Source of the DNA: Gymnogyps californianus
Taxonomy: Eukaryota > Chordata > Aves > Accipitriformes > Cathartidae
Assembly: GCF_018139145.2 (NCBI RefSeq)
Contig: NC_059479.1
Span: 6,014,001 to 6,078,000 of the forward strand
Reading direction: 5' to 3'
Length of the DNA: 64,000 nucleotides
Shown here piece after piece: positions 51,519 to 63,165 of this stretch. The stretch's first letter is position 1; every line of letters starts with the position of its first letter. The translations under genes and the position numbers were made by a program. The notes under the pieces are model-generated. The model had not been told where the DNA came from, searched no databases, and saw nothing but the letters and a program-made list of their open reading frames with translations.

Positions 51519-51578
51519 AGAAAAGAAGGGGGAAGAGGGAGGGACAGAAAGAGAGGGAGAGAAAGGGTCAGAAAGAGA
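51519..51578 (+). repeat. Polypurine tract
   Basis: About 60 bases that are nearly all A and G (interrupted by C at 51545 and TC at 51568-51569). It explains the Ser/Pro-rich open frame on the minus strand at 51441-51911 and the Glu/Arg/Lys-rich one on the plus strand, so neither looks like a gene. Confidence 0.75.
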
Positions 51579-54214
51579 TGAATGTGAGTTTGTCATTATA
51601 AGACAAAAAATAAATTGTCTCTTTAGAGAAAGACTGCCCCTCTCCCTCTGTGTTGTTCTCTCTCTCACTGAGGGATGTAAAACTGCAAATTCTCCTTTTC
51701 CTAACACTGTAAAATAGCAACTCTTGTGAATAAAAGTACCTTGTTTTATTAGAAGGCGAATGTAGTGTGACAGTAAAACAGAAGTTGTCAGATAATAGAT
51801 AGGAAAGAAAATCCACATCTTTCTCTTATTTTCTGTTATTGCTCTTGCTTTGTTATCCTTCACCTTCCTCCTCTCATGAAGTATCAGATTTTGCCATTTC
51901 ATATCTGTCATTCAAGAAAGTTGCAAAGATTATTTATCAAAAAAAAAAAGAAAAAAGAAAATCAAAAGAGTAGGTACTTCTATTTCCAAGACTTTCCAAA
52001 TCATTTATGAAGCTTGTACTTTTCCTCTGTCATTAATCTACTTTAAGTCTCTTTCTCCTCCACATTAAATGAATTCATTTTCTCCTATATATGTCAATCA
52101 ACATCTTCATATACTCCTCCTGCTTCCACTCTAACGATTGAAAACCTGGAGAGATGAGCAAAGGAAAAAGCTTTATATTTAGTTAGCTTGACATTGCAGT
52201 GGAGCTCTTCAGATGGTGGCAGTCAACCTAAAATGTTTTGGTAAAATCAGAGAGTCCTGTAAAAACCCTTCATTTCTGTCAGTATAAGACTTTCTGAACG
52301 AGCTTTAGACTGTTGTTGGAGGATGACTTGCATGATCACAAAGATACTGAGCAAAACCAACATTAAGTCATTCACATTTAATTCATAAGATTTTTACAGC
52401 TGGGAGAGCATAAGGATACCTGGCCTTACCAAAACTTTTAAACATGGATTACTTGGTGGTGGATGAAGCGACTGTGTTTATTTAACTGTTATTTGCTCCA
52501 GAATGAATGTATGCAAGAGCATATAAAGCTGATAGCTAGTAACTGTTCATATATGAAATTTCAAACCTTTTGTGCTAGGGTTGAAAAAAATTAAGTTGAA
52601 ATAAATGGATAAAAGTAAACCTAATCACAGCTGCCAAGTAACATCTCAAAAATCTTAGCGGTCTAAAAGTGTTCCCTAGGGCAACTCAGTTCTCAAGTCC
52701 TGGAAGGACAAAAGGATTCATAATTTTCAAAAGTACAAAATATCTTCAGACAGCAGTGTTCTATGGCCATACAGACACAACATAGAAGGCAGATGTTTTA
52801 TTCAGCAAGCAAGAATTTGTTTTTCATATCATGATTTTACTAAAGTTACACTTTTCATTTGACCTCCAACCATCTTTGGACCTTTCCTGGCTCAGCTCTT
52901 TGAATGAAGATTGAATGGGTGGCACTGTACATCTTTCATAATGTGGTTATTGTATTGAGTTTGTCATTGCAGATTCTGATACTGAATTCTTGCTATCATT
53001 TATGATAGCTAGCATATGTTTTTGAATGCTTATTAACTAATAAATCTGTTCCTTATTTTAAAAAATGTATGCGCTGGTCTTTCATTAGAAGGGCTCCAAG
53101 TATGCGGATTTGCATCCAAACCAGTCAGAGCTAGGTCTACGACATGCATCAGGATTCTGGGGTTTCTAGCACATAATCTTGTGCTCAGACTACTGCCATA
53201 AAGCATGCACAATGATATGGAACAGCACAAAAGCTACAGTAGCGGGTGTATGAGATTGGAGCATTACTCACAAACAGCAAAACTTATGAGTCAGCTCTGG
53301 TGAGCATCCTAAATGAGTGCTAGTAAAGCCTTTTTTATGGCATCTTCATGTACACTACATGTCTTCATACTACAAGAAAATATTTTATGACCATTTGAAA
53401 TAATTTAAATATCTTAACGTTCTGTACCTATAAATGCAAGAAGAAATTACCACAAATCATTAAATGAATACAAGAGATCAAGAAAAATTTTCAAGATATT
53501 CTTTTAAGGGATAACAAAAAGAATTTCAGCTGTAAATAAATAACTGAAAAGGGTAAGGTTCCATTTCCGTAACTCAAACCAGGAAGAACAGTGGGATGCA
53601 GCTGAGGAAACTCAAAATACTGTTCTAAGATATAGACTCTTCAAAGAGCTGTCTGAAGTACAAATAGGGAAGTATTAATACCACTGCAAAATACAGTAAA
53701 ATGAAGTTGTTCTGGAACAGGGGGTTCAGGAAAACAGAGCCTGCTAAATTAATGAGAATTAAAAATTCTTGCCTTGTTCATCCCAGAAAAATAAAGGCTT
53801 CACAAAGATAGTATTCCTACAAGTTCAGGAGGGTGATAGACACCAGAGAAGTAAATAACAGAAGAATTAGGATGTTGGAAGAAGAGCAAGTAGATATAAA
53901 CCAGCAATGAATAAGTCTTCTAAGACATTAGAAGGTTCCCAACCATTAGGAGAGGGAGTTCTTCAGTAACTTAGTAATGGTTTATGCATTTATAATTTCT
54001 TTTTAGTCTAGACCTTCCAATTATCCTTTCTAGTCAATATGCTCTTACATTAGAAATCCACTAAAACTAAAAAACAGGAGCAGTACTAAAAAAACCCCAA
54101 TTATCAAAGGCTGACTGACAGTGATTTAATGAAACCAAAAATAACCCAAAATGCTTTGTTTCTCACAAAGTTTGCAAAATATTTTATGAGCATAAAACGA
54201 AGAAAATGTCTTCT

Positions 54215-54314
54215 AAAAAAAAAAAAAACCACCTCGAAACAACACAGGCAATTGTTTTGATACTGATGTGATTAAAAAAACAAAACCAAAAAACACCAAA
54301 AAACCAAACGCCCC
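54215..54314 (+). repeat. A-rich and A/C-rich low-complexity region
   Basis: Fourteen A at 54215-54228, then a second A/C-only block at 54273-54314 of the AAAACC and AAACACC kind. Confidence 0.7.
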
Positions 54315-55109
54315 TTTGGATATTGTTGAATTAATTGTGTATGTTCAAAACAGAAAAGATAATCTAACCTTCTCCGAGCTTTTTTAGAAAGTCTCAAAAG
54401 CCTTATTAGCACGAGGAAAGGTATCAATGAATAGAGAGAATGGGAGCCATCCCGAAATTCCTAAATTTTGCTATTTTGCCTTTACATAAATATGTAGAGG
54501 GAAAAGAAAGCACCTGCCTCTGTTTCTGGAGGAAGGCGGAAATGAAGGGAATATTTTAACTGGGAAAGGCAGACCTTAGGCAATTCAGACTATGAATCTC
54601 TTTACTTGTAGCATTTCCATCATCTCCAGACAGACACATTTTTCCTACCTTAATGGCTATTTTTTTAAATTTTTGTTTGATAATTCTTTATGTCACACAC
54701 AACATACACAATTATGAAATAAAAAAAGACAATCATAGGCTTTGAATATGTTTATCTGCATGTGTTACCCTACACAGTGTATCTATTGCTTTAACAGTTA
54801 TCATGCTTATTCATTTATTATTTTTGTTTCTAAATGAGTTCTACTAGAGGTGTTGCTTTAAATATTAAGGTCCAAATCCTGCTGCCAGACAGATGAAATA
54901 AATTACTCTACTAGAACTCATTCATTTTTGCTCTGTTTATCCCACCTATATCTTTGTTGTTGTTCTTCATGTAAGGTAGCTGCCCATACTGGATACGACA
55001 TTCTGGCCCATTTCTTTATACTTTCTCATTCCAGAGAAGGGAAATGCTTCTCTTACTTTTAGTTTAATTTCCTTGACTTTTAAATGAGTGTGTTAGTTCA
55101 GAGAACATT

Positions 55110-55133
55110 TCTAGTCCAGCATACTGGACTAGA
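55110..55133. repeat. Perfect hairpin, 10-bp arms, 4-base loop
   Basis: TCTAGTCCAG (55110-55119), CATA, CTGGACTAGA (55124-55133). The right arm plus TGAT resembles the 'TGGACTAGATGAT' end of CR1 3' UTRs, but no further CR1 sequence follows. Confidence 0.75.
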
Positions 55134-56540
55134 TGATAACAGGGTTTCTCAGCCAATCTTCAGAAAAGAGCATTGTATAATAAGATTATTTGATTTCAGA
55201 CCATATCTCAAAAATAGTATATACAGTACCCGATATCCATAAGACCCATAGCTTCAAGGGTCAAAACTGAGCCATGGAAAAAGTCCTTTCTTTTAAGCAG
55301 CAGCTTACACTGACCACTGTGGCATGGACAAAAGAATATTTCAGAGAGGAGGATACAGATGATGTAAAAACATTACAAACCAGTTTGGAAATGTTTTCAT
55401 GCTTCCTGAACAATTGTCTGTGGTCTGAATTATTCCTGTAGCTATGAGAGCTGAGAGTCATGCTCCTTGGCACATCACAACCAACTTCTTTAGACAAAGT
55501 TAACTAATGTTACAGAAACAAGGCAAACTGAGAACAAAAACCTTCCTAAACACCTGAACACCTTCACAGCTAAAGAAACATGAAGTTCTACATGATGCCA
55601 TAAACTTGTAGCAATTCCTTTCACAGCAGGAATTCAATACAAATATAAACAGAATACTTCATCTCATGATATTCTCCTGATGGAATATTCATTCTTCTGG
55701 GATTTCTTATTGCTTCGTTTGAACACACTTTTTTTTTTCCCTCTGGTCCAAATTGTAAATTGTGATTACTACAGACAGCAGTATAAATTGGCATTGCAGT
55801 GGAGACTTAGCTGCACATCTTTCTGGCTATATTTATAACCCACCACCACCTGTATATTTTGGATCTAATACAAAGTATATAGCACTACACTGAGATTCTC
55901 TTTGGAGACTTCAGTCACATACAAGATTGCCTGTATTTTCTTTCCAGGCTCACAACTCTATTTACAGTAATTTGTGACAGTAGGATTAACCCATAGCATG
56001 TATTTTCTGAATTATCATAATTACCAGTGTTTTTCTGCTGTCCAGAGAGTGCTTTTGCTTCCTTTTTTATTATGTTATGTAAACTAAAGATTGAATGGCC
56101 ACACCTCAAGTCAAGTACTCTATTATTGAATTCAGAATAACTAGTTTATATATTTTTAAGGAAGACTGAAGAACACAGAGAACTGACTTGTAAACTAGAC
56201 AACAAAACTGAGAAGCTTAAAAACATAAAAATGTATTGTCTTTTCAAGTAAAATACAGCTGAGATACAGAAAGCAAGCTGTTCTCCAAGAGGTGGACTTT
56301 AATGTACCAACATACACATTCTCATATGAAGGCTCAAACTCAAGAGTTACAAAATGACGACCATACCAGAATGCAATCAGTAGCTGGAGAATATGATCTA
56401 ATGAAGAACCAAAGCACTAACTTGTTTTTCTTTTTGTCTTTCCAAAGCTTATGAAATCATTGTGTTCCAGCATTATAAAAATTCTGCTGATATGCCATAC
56501 CTTCACAGTGGGAGTCTGTTTTTTTCTTTTTAATTACTAG

Positions 56541-56669
56541 GAAGCTGGAAAAGACTTGACTTCCCAAGAGAAAAAGGACTTGAAACTCAGCCAGCCATCT
56601 ACAAGTGATCCTACAAAGACAGTACAAGCTACTTTACTATACCATGATCAAAAGCCTAAAAAGAAATGA
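56541..56669 (+). CDS. Candidate terminal coding exon (42 codons plus stop)
   Basis: A strong acceptor-like signal, CTGTTTTTTTCTTTTTAATT followed by ACTAG, ends at 56540. From the first base after it a frame stays open for 42 codons to TGA at 56667-56669. The in-frame triplet just upstream is the TAG of the acceptor, so the frame opens exactly where an exon would. The encoded tail is hydrophilic, rich in Lys, Asp, Ser and Gln, begins EAGKDLTSQEKKDLKL and ends HDQKPKKK. There is no in-frame ATG near the start, so it could only be an internal or last exon. Possible AATAAA signals follow near 57472 and 57506. I do not recognise the protein. An open run of this length after an acceptor is expected occasionally by chance in AT-rich DNA, so the call is tentative. 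Confidence 0.3.
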   Translation, partial: EAGKDLTSQEKKDLKLSQPSTSDPTKTVQATLLYHDQKPKKK

Positions 56670-56881
56670 CTGGGAATGCACTGAATGTAGAAGTTCCTAC
56701 TTCCTCTTTCAGACACTGTTACAAAAATCATAGATGCTATATTTTACCTCTAAGTATCTCTGGAAAAAATTATAAATTGCATAAATTTAAACTAACATGC
56801 TCGTCTTTTATATCTAATTCTTTTTTTTTACTTAATCGTTAATCTTTTATTACATTTATACAAGATAGCTTTTACTTTAAA

Positions 56882-56906
56882 TTTTTTTTTTTTTTTTTTT
56901 TTTTTT
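56882..56906 (+). repeat. Poly(T) tract, 25 T
   Basis: A run of 25 T, equal to poly(A) on the minus strand, preceded by a T-rich region from about 56820. Confidence 0.85.
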
Positions 56907-57261
56907 ACTTTGAAACATTTTCAGGTTATACTCAGGATTTATTTATTTTCTGTTTCATCACTCCTCTGACTTTCCCTTTCCTACCTCCTAACTTCATACA
57001 ACTTTGTATCCACCACATATTCTTAAGTTCAGGCTTTTTGTTCAAGATTTCCAGAGTACTTTTCTGCACCATTGCCTTCAGCATGGGCTTGTTTTTGCCT
57101 GGTTGAATTTATTAGGGGTGTTTTATAAACAACTAAGTATAAGCACTTAAGAATACTGGATTTGAGAAAGAAATCCCAGTCTGACAAATTTAGGGAGGGG
57201 ATTTCTCAAATCTTGAGCAGTTGGGTTTGGCCACACATAACAGTCTGGTCTTCCTTCACAG

Positions 57262-57282
57262 CTGTACCAAGAGGAGAGTCAG
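57262..57282 (+). other. 21-nt microexon-like segment
   Basis: CTGTACCAAGAGGAGAGTCAG lies between a near-consensus acceptor (CTGGTCTTCCTTCACAG) and a consensus donor (CAG then GTAAGC). Its length is a multiple of three and would insert LYQEESQ if in phase 0. It lies downstream of the candidate terminal exon at 56541, so it would have to belong to an alternative transcript. Confidence 0.15.
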
Positions 57283-57545
57283 GTAAGCTAAATGGAGGGA
57301 ATGGTGAATGTCTGGTACCTCATACTCCTTTTTTAGAACAATTTTTAAAAGTACATAGTCATAATATTTGACACAAATATTGTTTTAAAGTAAAAATAAG
57401 AAAGTATTCTGTCTAGATAAGACACTAATGAAACATGTTTTGTAGTGCTTTGTAAAGAGTAAAGTTTCTCTTAACAGTAAATAAATTTGAGTGAACTGCT
57501 GCACAGAATAAAAGTAGTTCATTGTGGCTAACTCTAATAGCACTT

Positions 57546-57567
57546 GGGGGGGGGAGAGAAGGGGAGG
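57546..57567 (+). repeat. G-rich tract
   Basis: Nine G, then AGAGAAGGGGAGG. It lies about 35 bases after an AATAAA hexamer, so it could be the G-rich downstream element of a poly(A) site for the candidate exon at 56541, but this is speculative. Confidence 0.6.
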
Positions 57568-58848
57568 TATTTTGTTATTATTTATTTATACAGACTCATT
57601 CCTTGAAACATTTGTTATAGTAAATATCAATAATGCTCTCATACAGGGATATACTTAACTCCTGTAGGTTTTGGTGCCTGTTTTCTGGGTTTAGGGGATA
57701 AAACTTGGCATTAGTAGTTCTAAAAGGAAAAAAAGAATCTTTTTACTTCAAGAAAGAATAGTTGAGAAATCAGACAATAGAGATTTCATCTTAGCTCATA
57801 TGTGCAAAACTTTGGACTTTTCACCATCTGTATGTGTTTTGGAGCAAGTTCACCAGTAACTCTCTATACAATCTTCTCAGCCTCTCCCACTGAGCCCCCA
57901 CAATCTCCTGTTGCACAAACAGAACAGAAAATACTGCTGTGTTAGTTCAGCAGATTGTCTGTGCTTTTTAACTCTTCCTAAGGGATGTCTGTGTGTTTGA
58001 TATCTCCTCTCTCTTCTGCTCTGTTCATTAAAGTCTGTGTCATATGAATATCACCTATTTCACTTTATTACCCAAGGGTAGTTCACTATTTTTAAACTAA
58101 GATTTTCAGAAAGATTTTGGTATAAAACCTCCTATAGGTTTTGTAAACAAATGTAAAAATGATTCTTGGTCTCAAAGCAAGAGTTTGTGTTGCCAACAAA
58201 TATTTTACATCCAAAAAGAATATGAAGTGCTGGATGAACTTCAAATTTCAAAGAATTCAGTATAGATAAGTTCCTTGGAGTTCAGAAACATGTAAATTTT
58301 AGGGGAGCCAAGGCATTGAACATGAAAAAATGTTACATATATTTAATGTTGTATCTTCATATATGGATTTTTTCTGAGCTTTTCTTTTCTCATAAATTGT
58401 GTCCCTTCTGAAAAACCTTTTCAGTCTGCTTCATTTGACTGTTGAAGTGGCCTTTTTATTTAACTGAGAGTTTTCTGGTTGGTGGCATTTTTTGTTTTTA
58501 CAAATTTTCTTTGAAACAATTTGGATAATTCTATCATACGATCAGCCTAGTTATGTTTCATACACTGCTGAAACTCTGGAAGAAAAAAAACTGTTTGTGA
58601 AATGTCTAATCTAGAAGAAACCTCAATAAGATGCTGTAGCATGTTAAACTGTAACTCTGCTAAAGCTTTCCTAGAAATATGACAGGTGTCAGCTAGTGAG
58701 GTGCAATATCGGCAATAACTTTTTTTTATCCCCATTGAATTGAGAAATACTAAAACGAAAAAGAAAATGGAGAAATAGCCTTGAATTTTCACAGATTTCT
58801 TACACAAGATTCCTGATGAAGAGTGTTTTGCTGGTACAGATGCTCAAT

Positions 58849-59035
58849 TAAATCAGCCCTTTTTCATTATAATTTAGCTAAATGAAACGTGAGATGCGGG
58901 CAGAGAAAAACCCTCAAAAGTCCATTGACCATTTCATTATCACTTTATCTCAAAGATTCAGAAATGCCAGATGGAAGTTAAATACATTAAATGCAGTTCA
59001 GTTTTCTGATGCCAATTGTACAATGTGCAAAATCA
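58849..59035. promoter_or_regulatory. Possible conserved non-coding element
   Basis: Dense homeodomain-type cores (CAATTAAAT, CATTATAATTTAG), a CAGATGG E-box-like site, TATCTCAAAG and CATTGACC in non-repetitive sequence without long frames. This texture is typical of vertebrate developmental enhancers in gene deserts. Conservation itself cannot be seen from one sequence. Confidence 0.2.
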
Positions 59036-62000
59036 TAGGGGCTTCTACTACATAGCTAGTGTATATTTTCCCTTTTATTCTGTTAACTATTTCTGAAGAA
59101 TTAAAACCAAACCAATCTCTGAACCTGGGTGGAAAAAAAAAAAAATTAAAACTAGCTGTAAGAAAGAGTTTTTCCATATTGGAGAAGGAATTTCAGAAAG
59201 CAAGTACAGATTAGCCAATAGCTATATAAATTAATTATTGCAGTGACTACTACTTATAGGATATACTTCACTGACTGCTGCCTCAAAAATTTTAAAATAC
59301 TATAATTAATTTTGTCAAGATCTTTTTTCTTCAAACCAACAGTATATCGAGCTACAGTTTTAGGGGCTTATGGGTTTGAGGATTATTTTTTGGAGTACTA
59401 CCTAGAACATATTAAATGAAGAGTGCTTGTGTCATTGTAAATTGAAAGAGTGAAATTAGAGAAGAAACATGTGTACCAACAGAGTTCTTAGAAAAAGATC
59501 TTGATATTATATTTAGCTAAATGCTATGCACGTCAATCACATAAATACCTTTTTCAAGTATTATACATTTCTTGTGCAATTCAAAACAACCTTTCCACAA
59601 ACGTTAACCTTTTCTTCTCATCTTCGCTGTATCTTAAGGTTCTTGATTCCTAGTACCTTTACATCAGCATAGAGATCAAAATTATGGTTAGGTTTTATGT
59701 TTTTATTAAAGTTGTAACATTTAAAATACATCTCCATAGATAATTTACACAGGGACTCCTCACAAGTGAATATATCAGTTAAAAACCCTGGTTATTTTTA
59801 AAATGCTCAGTGCTTTTCTATGCATTATATCAATTTCTCCAAAGTTTGTTATTCAATTACAAGTGGTTTCAGTCCTCCATATTCAGTCTTAAATAAATAA
59901 ATAAGAAGCTGAAACATTATACTTGGAGCCAATGCAATAACAGAAGTAGATGCTTTTTGTTCCCTCAGCCTATATTGTATCTTGATAACTGATTTTCTCA
60001 TTTTGCTGTACAGGCATTACAAAGTGATCATCATCAACACTCACTTTCTGCCTGGGGTTTGATTTTTTTATTAATAAAGCACAAACAGAGTAAGTTCCAG
60101 CCTGTTGAAACTCAGCTTTTCAGGCAGTATGCCTTACAGGTTTACCTAGTTCATGCAAAAAAAGCTTTTTTTGAGAAAGCCAATTCCAAACTACACTTAG
60201 GTGGGCAAGAGCCATCTGTCTGGTTAACTTTTCCATCTTGACCTTCCTATATGTTATCATACATGACCTCCAAAGTGTGTTACTTTTTAAAAATATGGTC
60301 AAGCCCACTCCTTATACATAATATTCACTGAACAAAACATAGTCACCCCACTTAACGGAGATTGTCTGAGTTGCAATGCTTTTAATGCGAGCTGTGAGAT
60401 ATTAGCAATTTTGGGGCAAAACATTTGGGAGTGTAGAGGAGGAATGTAAATATAATTAATGCTTAGACGTCAACACCTTTCCATGCCTTTACATTCACAC
60501 TGCACTGAAATGCCAATGCTCCTCTGCTCCTGCACACAGTTTATTACAACCCTTTTCCAGTATCAAAAAACTTTCTGAAATTCATCTCTATGGTCCTCAC
60601 AGTTGCACCTTAACCACAGCATAATGTATCAGGAAAACGTATCACCCGCATTATTGGCACGTGTCTGACATTCATATCTAAGAGAACAGTAACCCTTTTA
60701 CTCATTTGTGCTATCCCAAAGCATGAAAAAAACCCCTTAAACTGATAAAAACAAAAAAAGAACTCTGTTATTCCAAGTTGATATTGTCTCTGTTCAACAT
60801 GTTCAGGTAGGTAATTGTCCAGTACACAACCTCTTATCTGTATGACTACTGTTACAGATAAAAGCCGTGTACAAGAAGGGATTCAATATAGAGTTCACTG
60901 AATATCTCTATTTTTAGTGTTGATCTACCTATAAAATGTGATAGCTAAATGTTTACCACGCCTATTATTTAACACATTTATAAAACGCTTTGAGAAGTGC
61001 AAATAAAACTCATAAAATGAGGTCTCCCTATTTTACAGTTATCAGACAAATTCTGAAACCTGTTTTCCTTTTTCAGGCGGGGGAAGCTTTTTATTTAATC
61101 TTTGACTTTCATTGAGGGAAAGCCACTAATGAAAAAAGTATTTTCCCAAGAGTGCTAATCACAGTTATCTGTACCATGAAGCTTTCTGACAGTTCTTGTG
61201 ATTTAAAACACACAGAATCTATTGACACTCTTCAGACTTTTGGCAGCCATCAGACTTTCCTGAGCTTGTGCACAACTGTAACAATGGTGTTTGAAGCAAC
61301 AGCCCTCCTTAAAGTCAGATGGATCCCTGCCCAGGCTGCTCCCTCAGCTGATTCACAGAAAGAGAAAGTGGAGGAGGAAAAGTACATCTGTTTTTCTTCA
61401 TGGAGGACGTAGCCCTAGTCCTAGATTTTATTCACATCTACCTATTACCAGTAAAGAGGCAAGGGAAAATATGTTTGGTATTACATGTTTTACCTACTAT
61501 GCAGTGGCAGAGAGGATTTTGGTAGCTGATGTATGAGGCCTGCTCTTGTAGCTGTGCTACACTATGATTTGTGACACACTTTGCTTGCTCTCTGACTGGC
61601 TCAAATCCCACCTTCAACTCCTATGTTCCCTTCCACAATCTCCCTTGAGGCTCCTTAACAGCTCATAGTATCAAAGTTACTGAGGAAAAAAAGTTTTCTC
61701 CTCAGAAACCAGCTGCTATTTCTTCCTCCTCCAACACTGCTTAGTTCACTACATAGGAAGCTGGGAAAGCAAAATTAATTCTAATATATAACAGCACATA
61801 CACTGCCTACAGTTGCAAGTCTGCCCATATCTGGAGAAGCATAACTCTCCCATCAAGCACAGGGAAGATATCCAAGGAGAGATAGCTCTTAAGTATGTTC
61901 TCAAGCCATCTGTGAACATTTTAAAGTGCGTTCCAAAGCACGCAGGAGACTATGGCATCATTTGGCGTGCAAGCGAAGTGCATGGCACATGGCTGAATCC

Positions 62001-62436
62001 AAGATAAATGCCTTCTGTAGGGAGGTTAGTAGTAATCCACACAGTTCTTTTGAGCATTATTTTACCTTTCCAGAGCTGTGACTGGTGACTATCAGACTGC
62101 ATAACTCCATGCTTACAGATGATTATTTTGCTCCATTAATAGCCTCCTGTAGAAAGGCAAATCTTTTATGGGCTTTCTTAGAAGCAAAGCCAGCAGGGTC
62201 CATGCTAATGCTGAAGCTTTCCTCTTTCCATCTTCCATGTACAGAAATAATGCATTTGGAGTCAAAGAAAAAACCCAAAGATACTATTGAACATACTCCT
62301 AAGACTAGAAACTTCTGTCTGAATGAATTGCTTTCTTTTAGAAACTATGACAAATTGATTTCTTTAAATAAAGGTTTATTTTAAAGGAGGTCCTGTTATG
62401 TTCATTGAGAGTAAACTCTTATGGTAACAGCCTGTC

Positions 62437-62520
62437 TTTTGCAGTTAATTGCTGCTTGTCTCCTTGGATATCATCATTTGCATAATTGTGATTCTTTTCA
62501 ATAAAAAGGGATTATATAAT
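62437..62520. promoter_or_regulatory. Possible conserved non-coding element with octamer site
   Basis: Contains a perfect octamer ATTTGCAT (62476-62483) followed by AATTGTG, a SOX-like core, plus TTAATTGC. It is unique sequence with mixed composition, unlike the neighbouring A/T-rich tracts. Confidence 0.2.
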
Positions 62521-63030
62521 CTTGGAGAAGCAAACATCATAAAATTTAAATTTACATGAAATTAAAGGAATAAGTGTTCCATGGTAACAGTGCTATTAAC
62601 TTCCACCAAAGAATAAAGTCTTTAATATTATAAAGTCAGAGTATTTATAGAAAATCACTTAGACTACGCTGCTTCTCAAATGTCATGCAAAATTAAAACA
62701 TCAGACCATGCTTTGAAGCAACATTACTGAAATAAATATTAATGCCAACTTTAAATGTTTGTAATAAGGACATAAGGTTCTCCTGAGTTTCACATTTCTG
62801 AATTGGAAAATTTGTACCCCTTGTAAGTGCAAAATAAGCAATTGGATTGCAATTTTATGAATAAGAGTAAATTTCAAAGTATATGCTGTAGTAAGTTTTC
62901 CATGCCTTCCAGTAGATACATTTGTGTAACCCATGGTTGCATAAATGAAATGGAACAAGTTGCAGTGAGACTCTGAGGTTAGAGTTTTTCCTGCCAGGGT
63001 AACTGGACCATTTATCCCTTCCTTTTTTAT

Positions 63031-63165
63031 GTATGGATTAATTAATTGTATTTGTTCTTATTGCCACTAACATTTGAAATTGCTGAGAGCCCGTGGCAGG
63101 CTAATCTAATTAAGAAAGTGCTTTGTAAGCTAAAGAACAAAACCAAATTAGTTCAAAGGTCTGAC
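63031..63165. promoter_or_regulatory. Possible conserved non-coding element with homeodomain and TCF-like sites
   Basis: ATTAATTAATT at 63037-63047, CTAATCTAATTAAG at about 63101-63114 and TTCAAAGG (TCF/LEF-like) at 63152-63159 around the GC-richer core GCCCGTGGCAGG. Inferred from motif density only. Confidence 0.2.

Larger units (their letters stand above)
49884..56540. other. Unique AT-rich non-coding sequence with simple repeats
   Basis: The 29-A run and hairpin, the polypurine tract at 51519, A/C-rich tracts near 54215 and the hairpin at 55110. GGTCCAAATCCTGCTGCCAG near 54869 resembles the end of an old amniote repeat. No gene supported. Confidence 0.55.

Noticed and set aside
51441..51911. 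156-codon minus-strand open frame
   Set aside because: Its Ser/Pro-rich part is the complement of a polypurine tract, no family is recognised, and three frames overlap here.
53259..53282. Possible 22-nt exon ending at CTGGTGAGC
   Set aside because: Poor pyrimidine tract and no coding signal.
57472..57511. AATAAA hexamers as a proven poly(A) site
   Set aside because: The hexamer is frequent in AT-rich DNA; kept only as weak context for the candidate exon at 56541.
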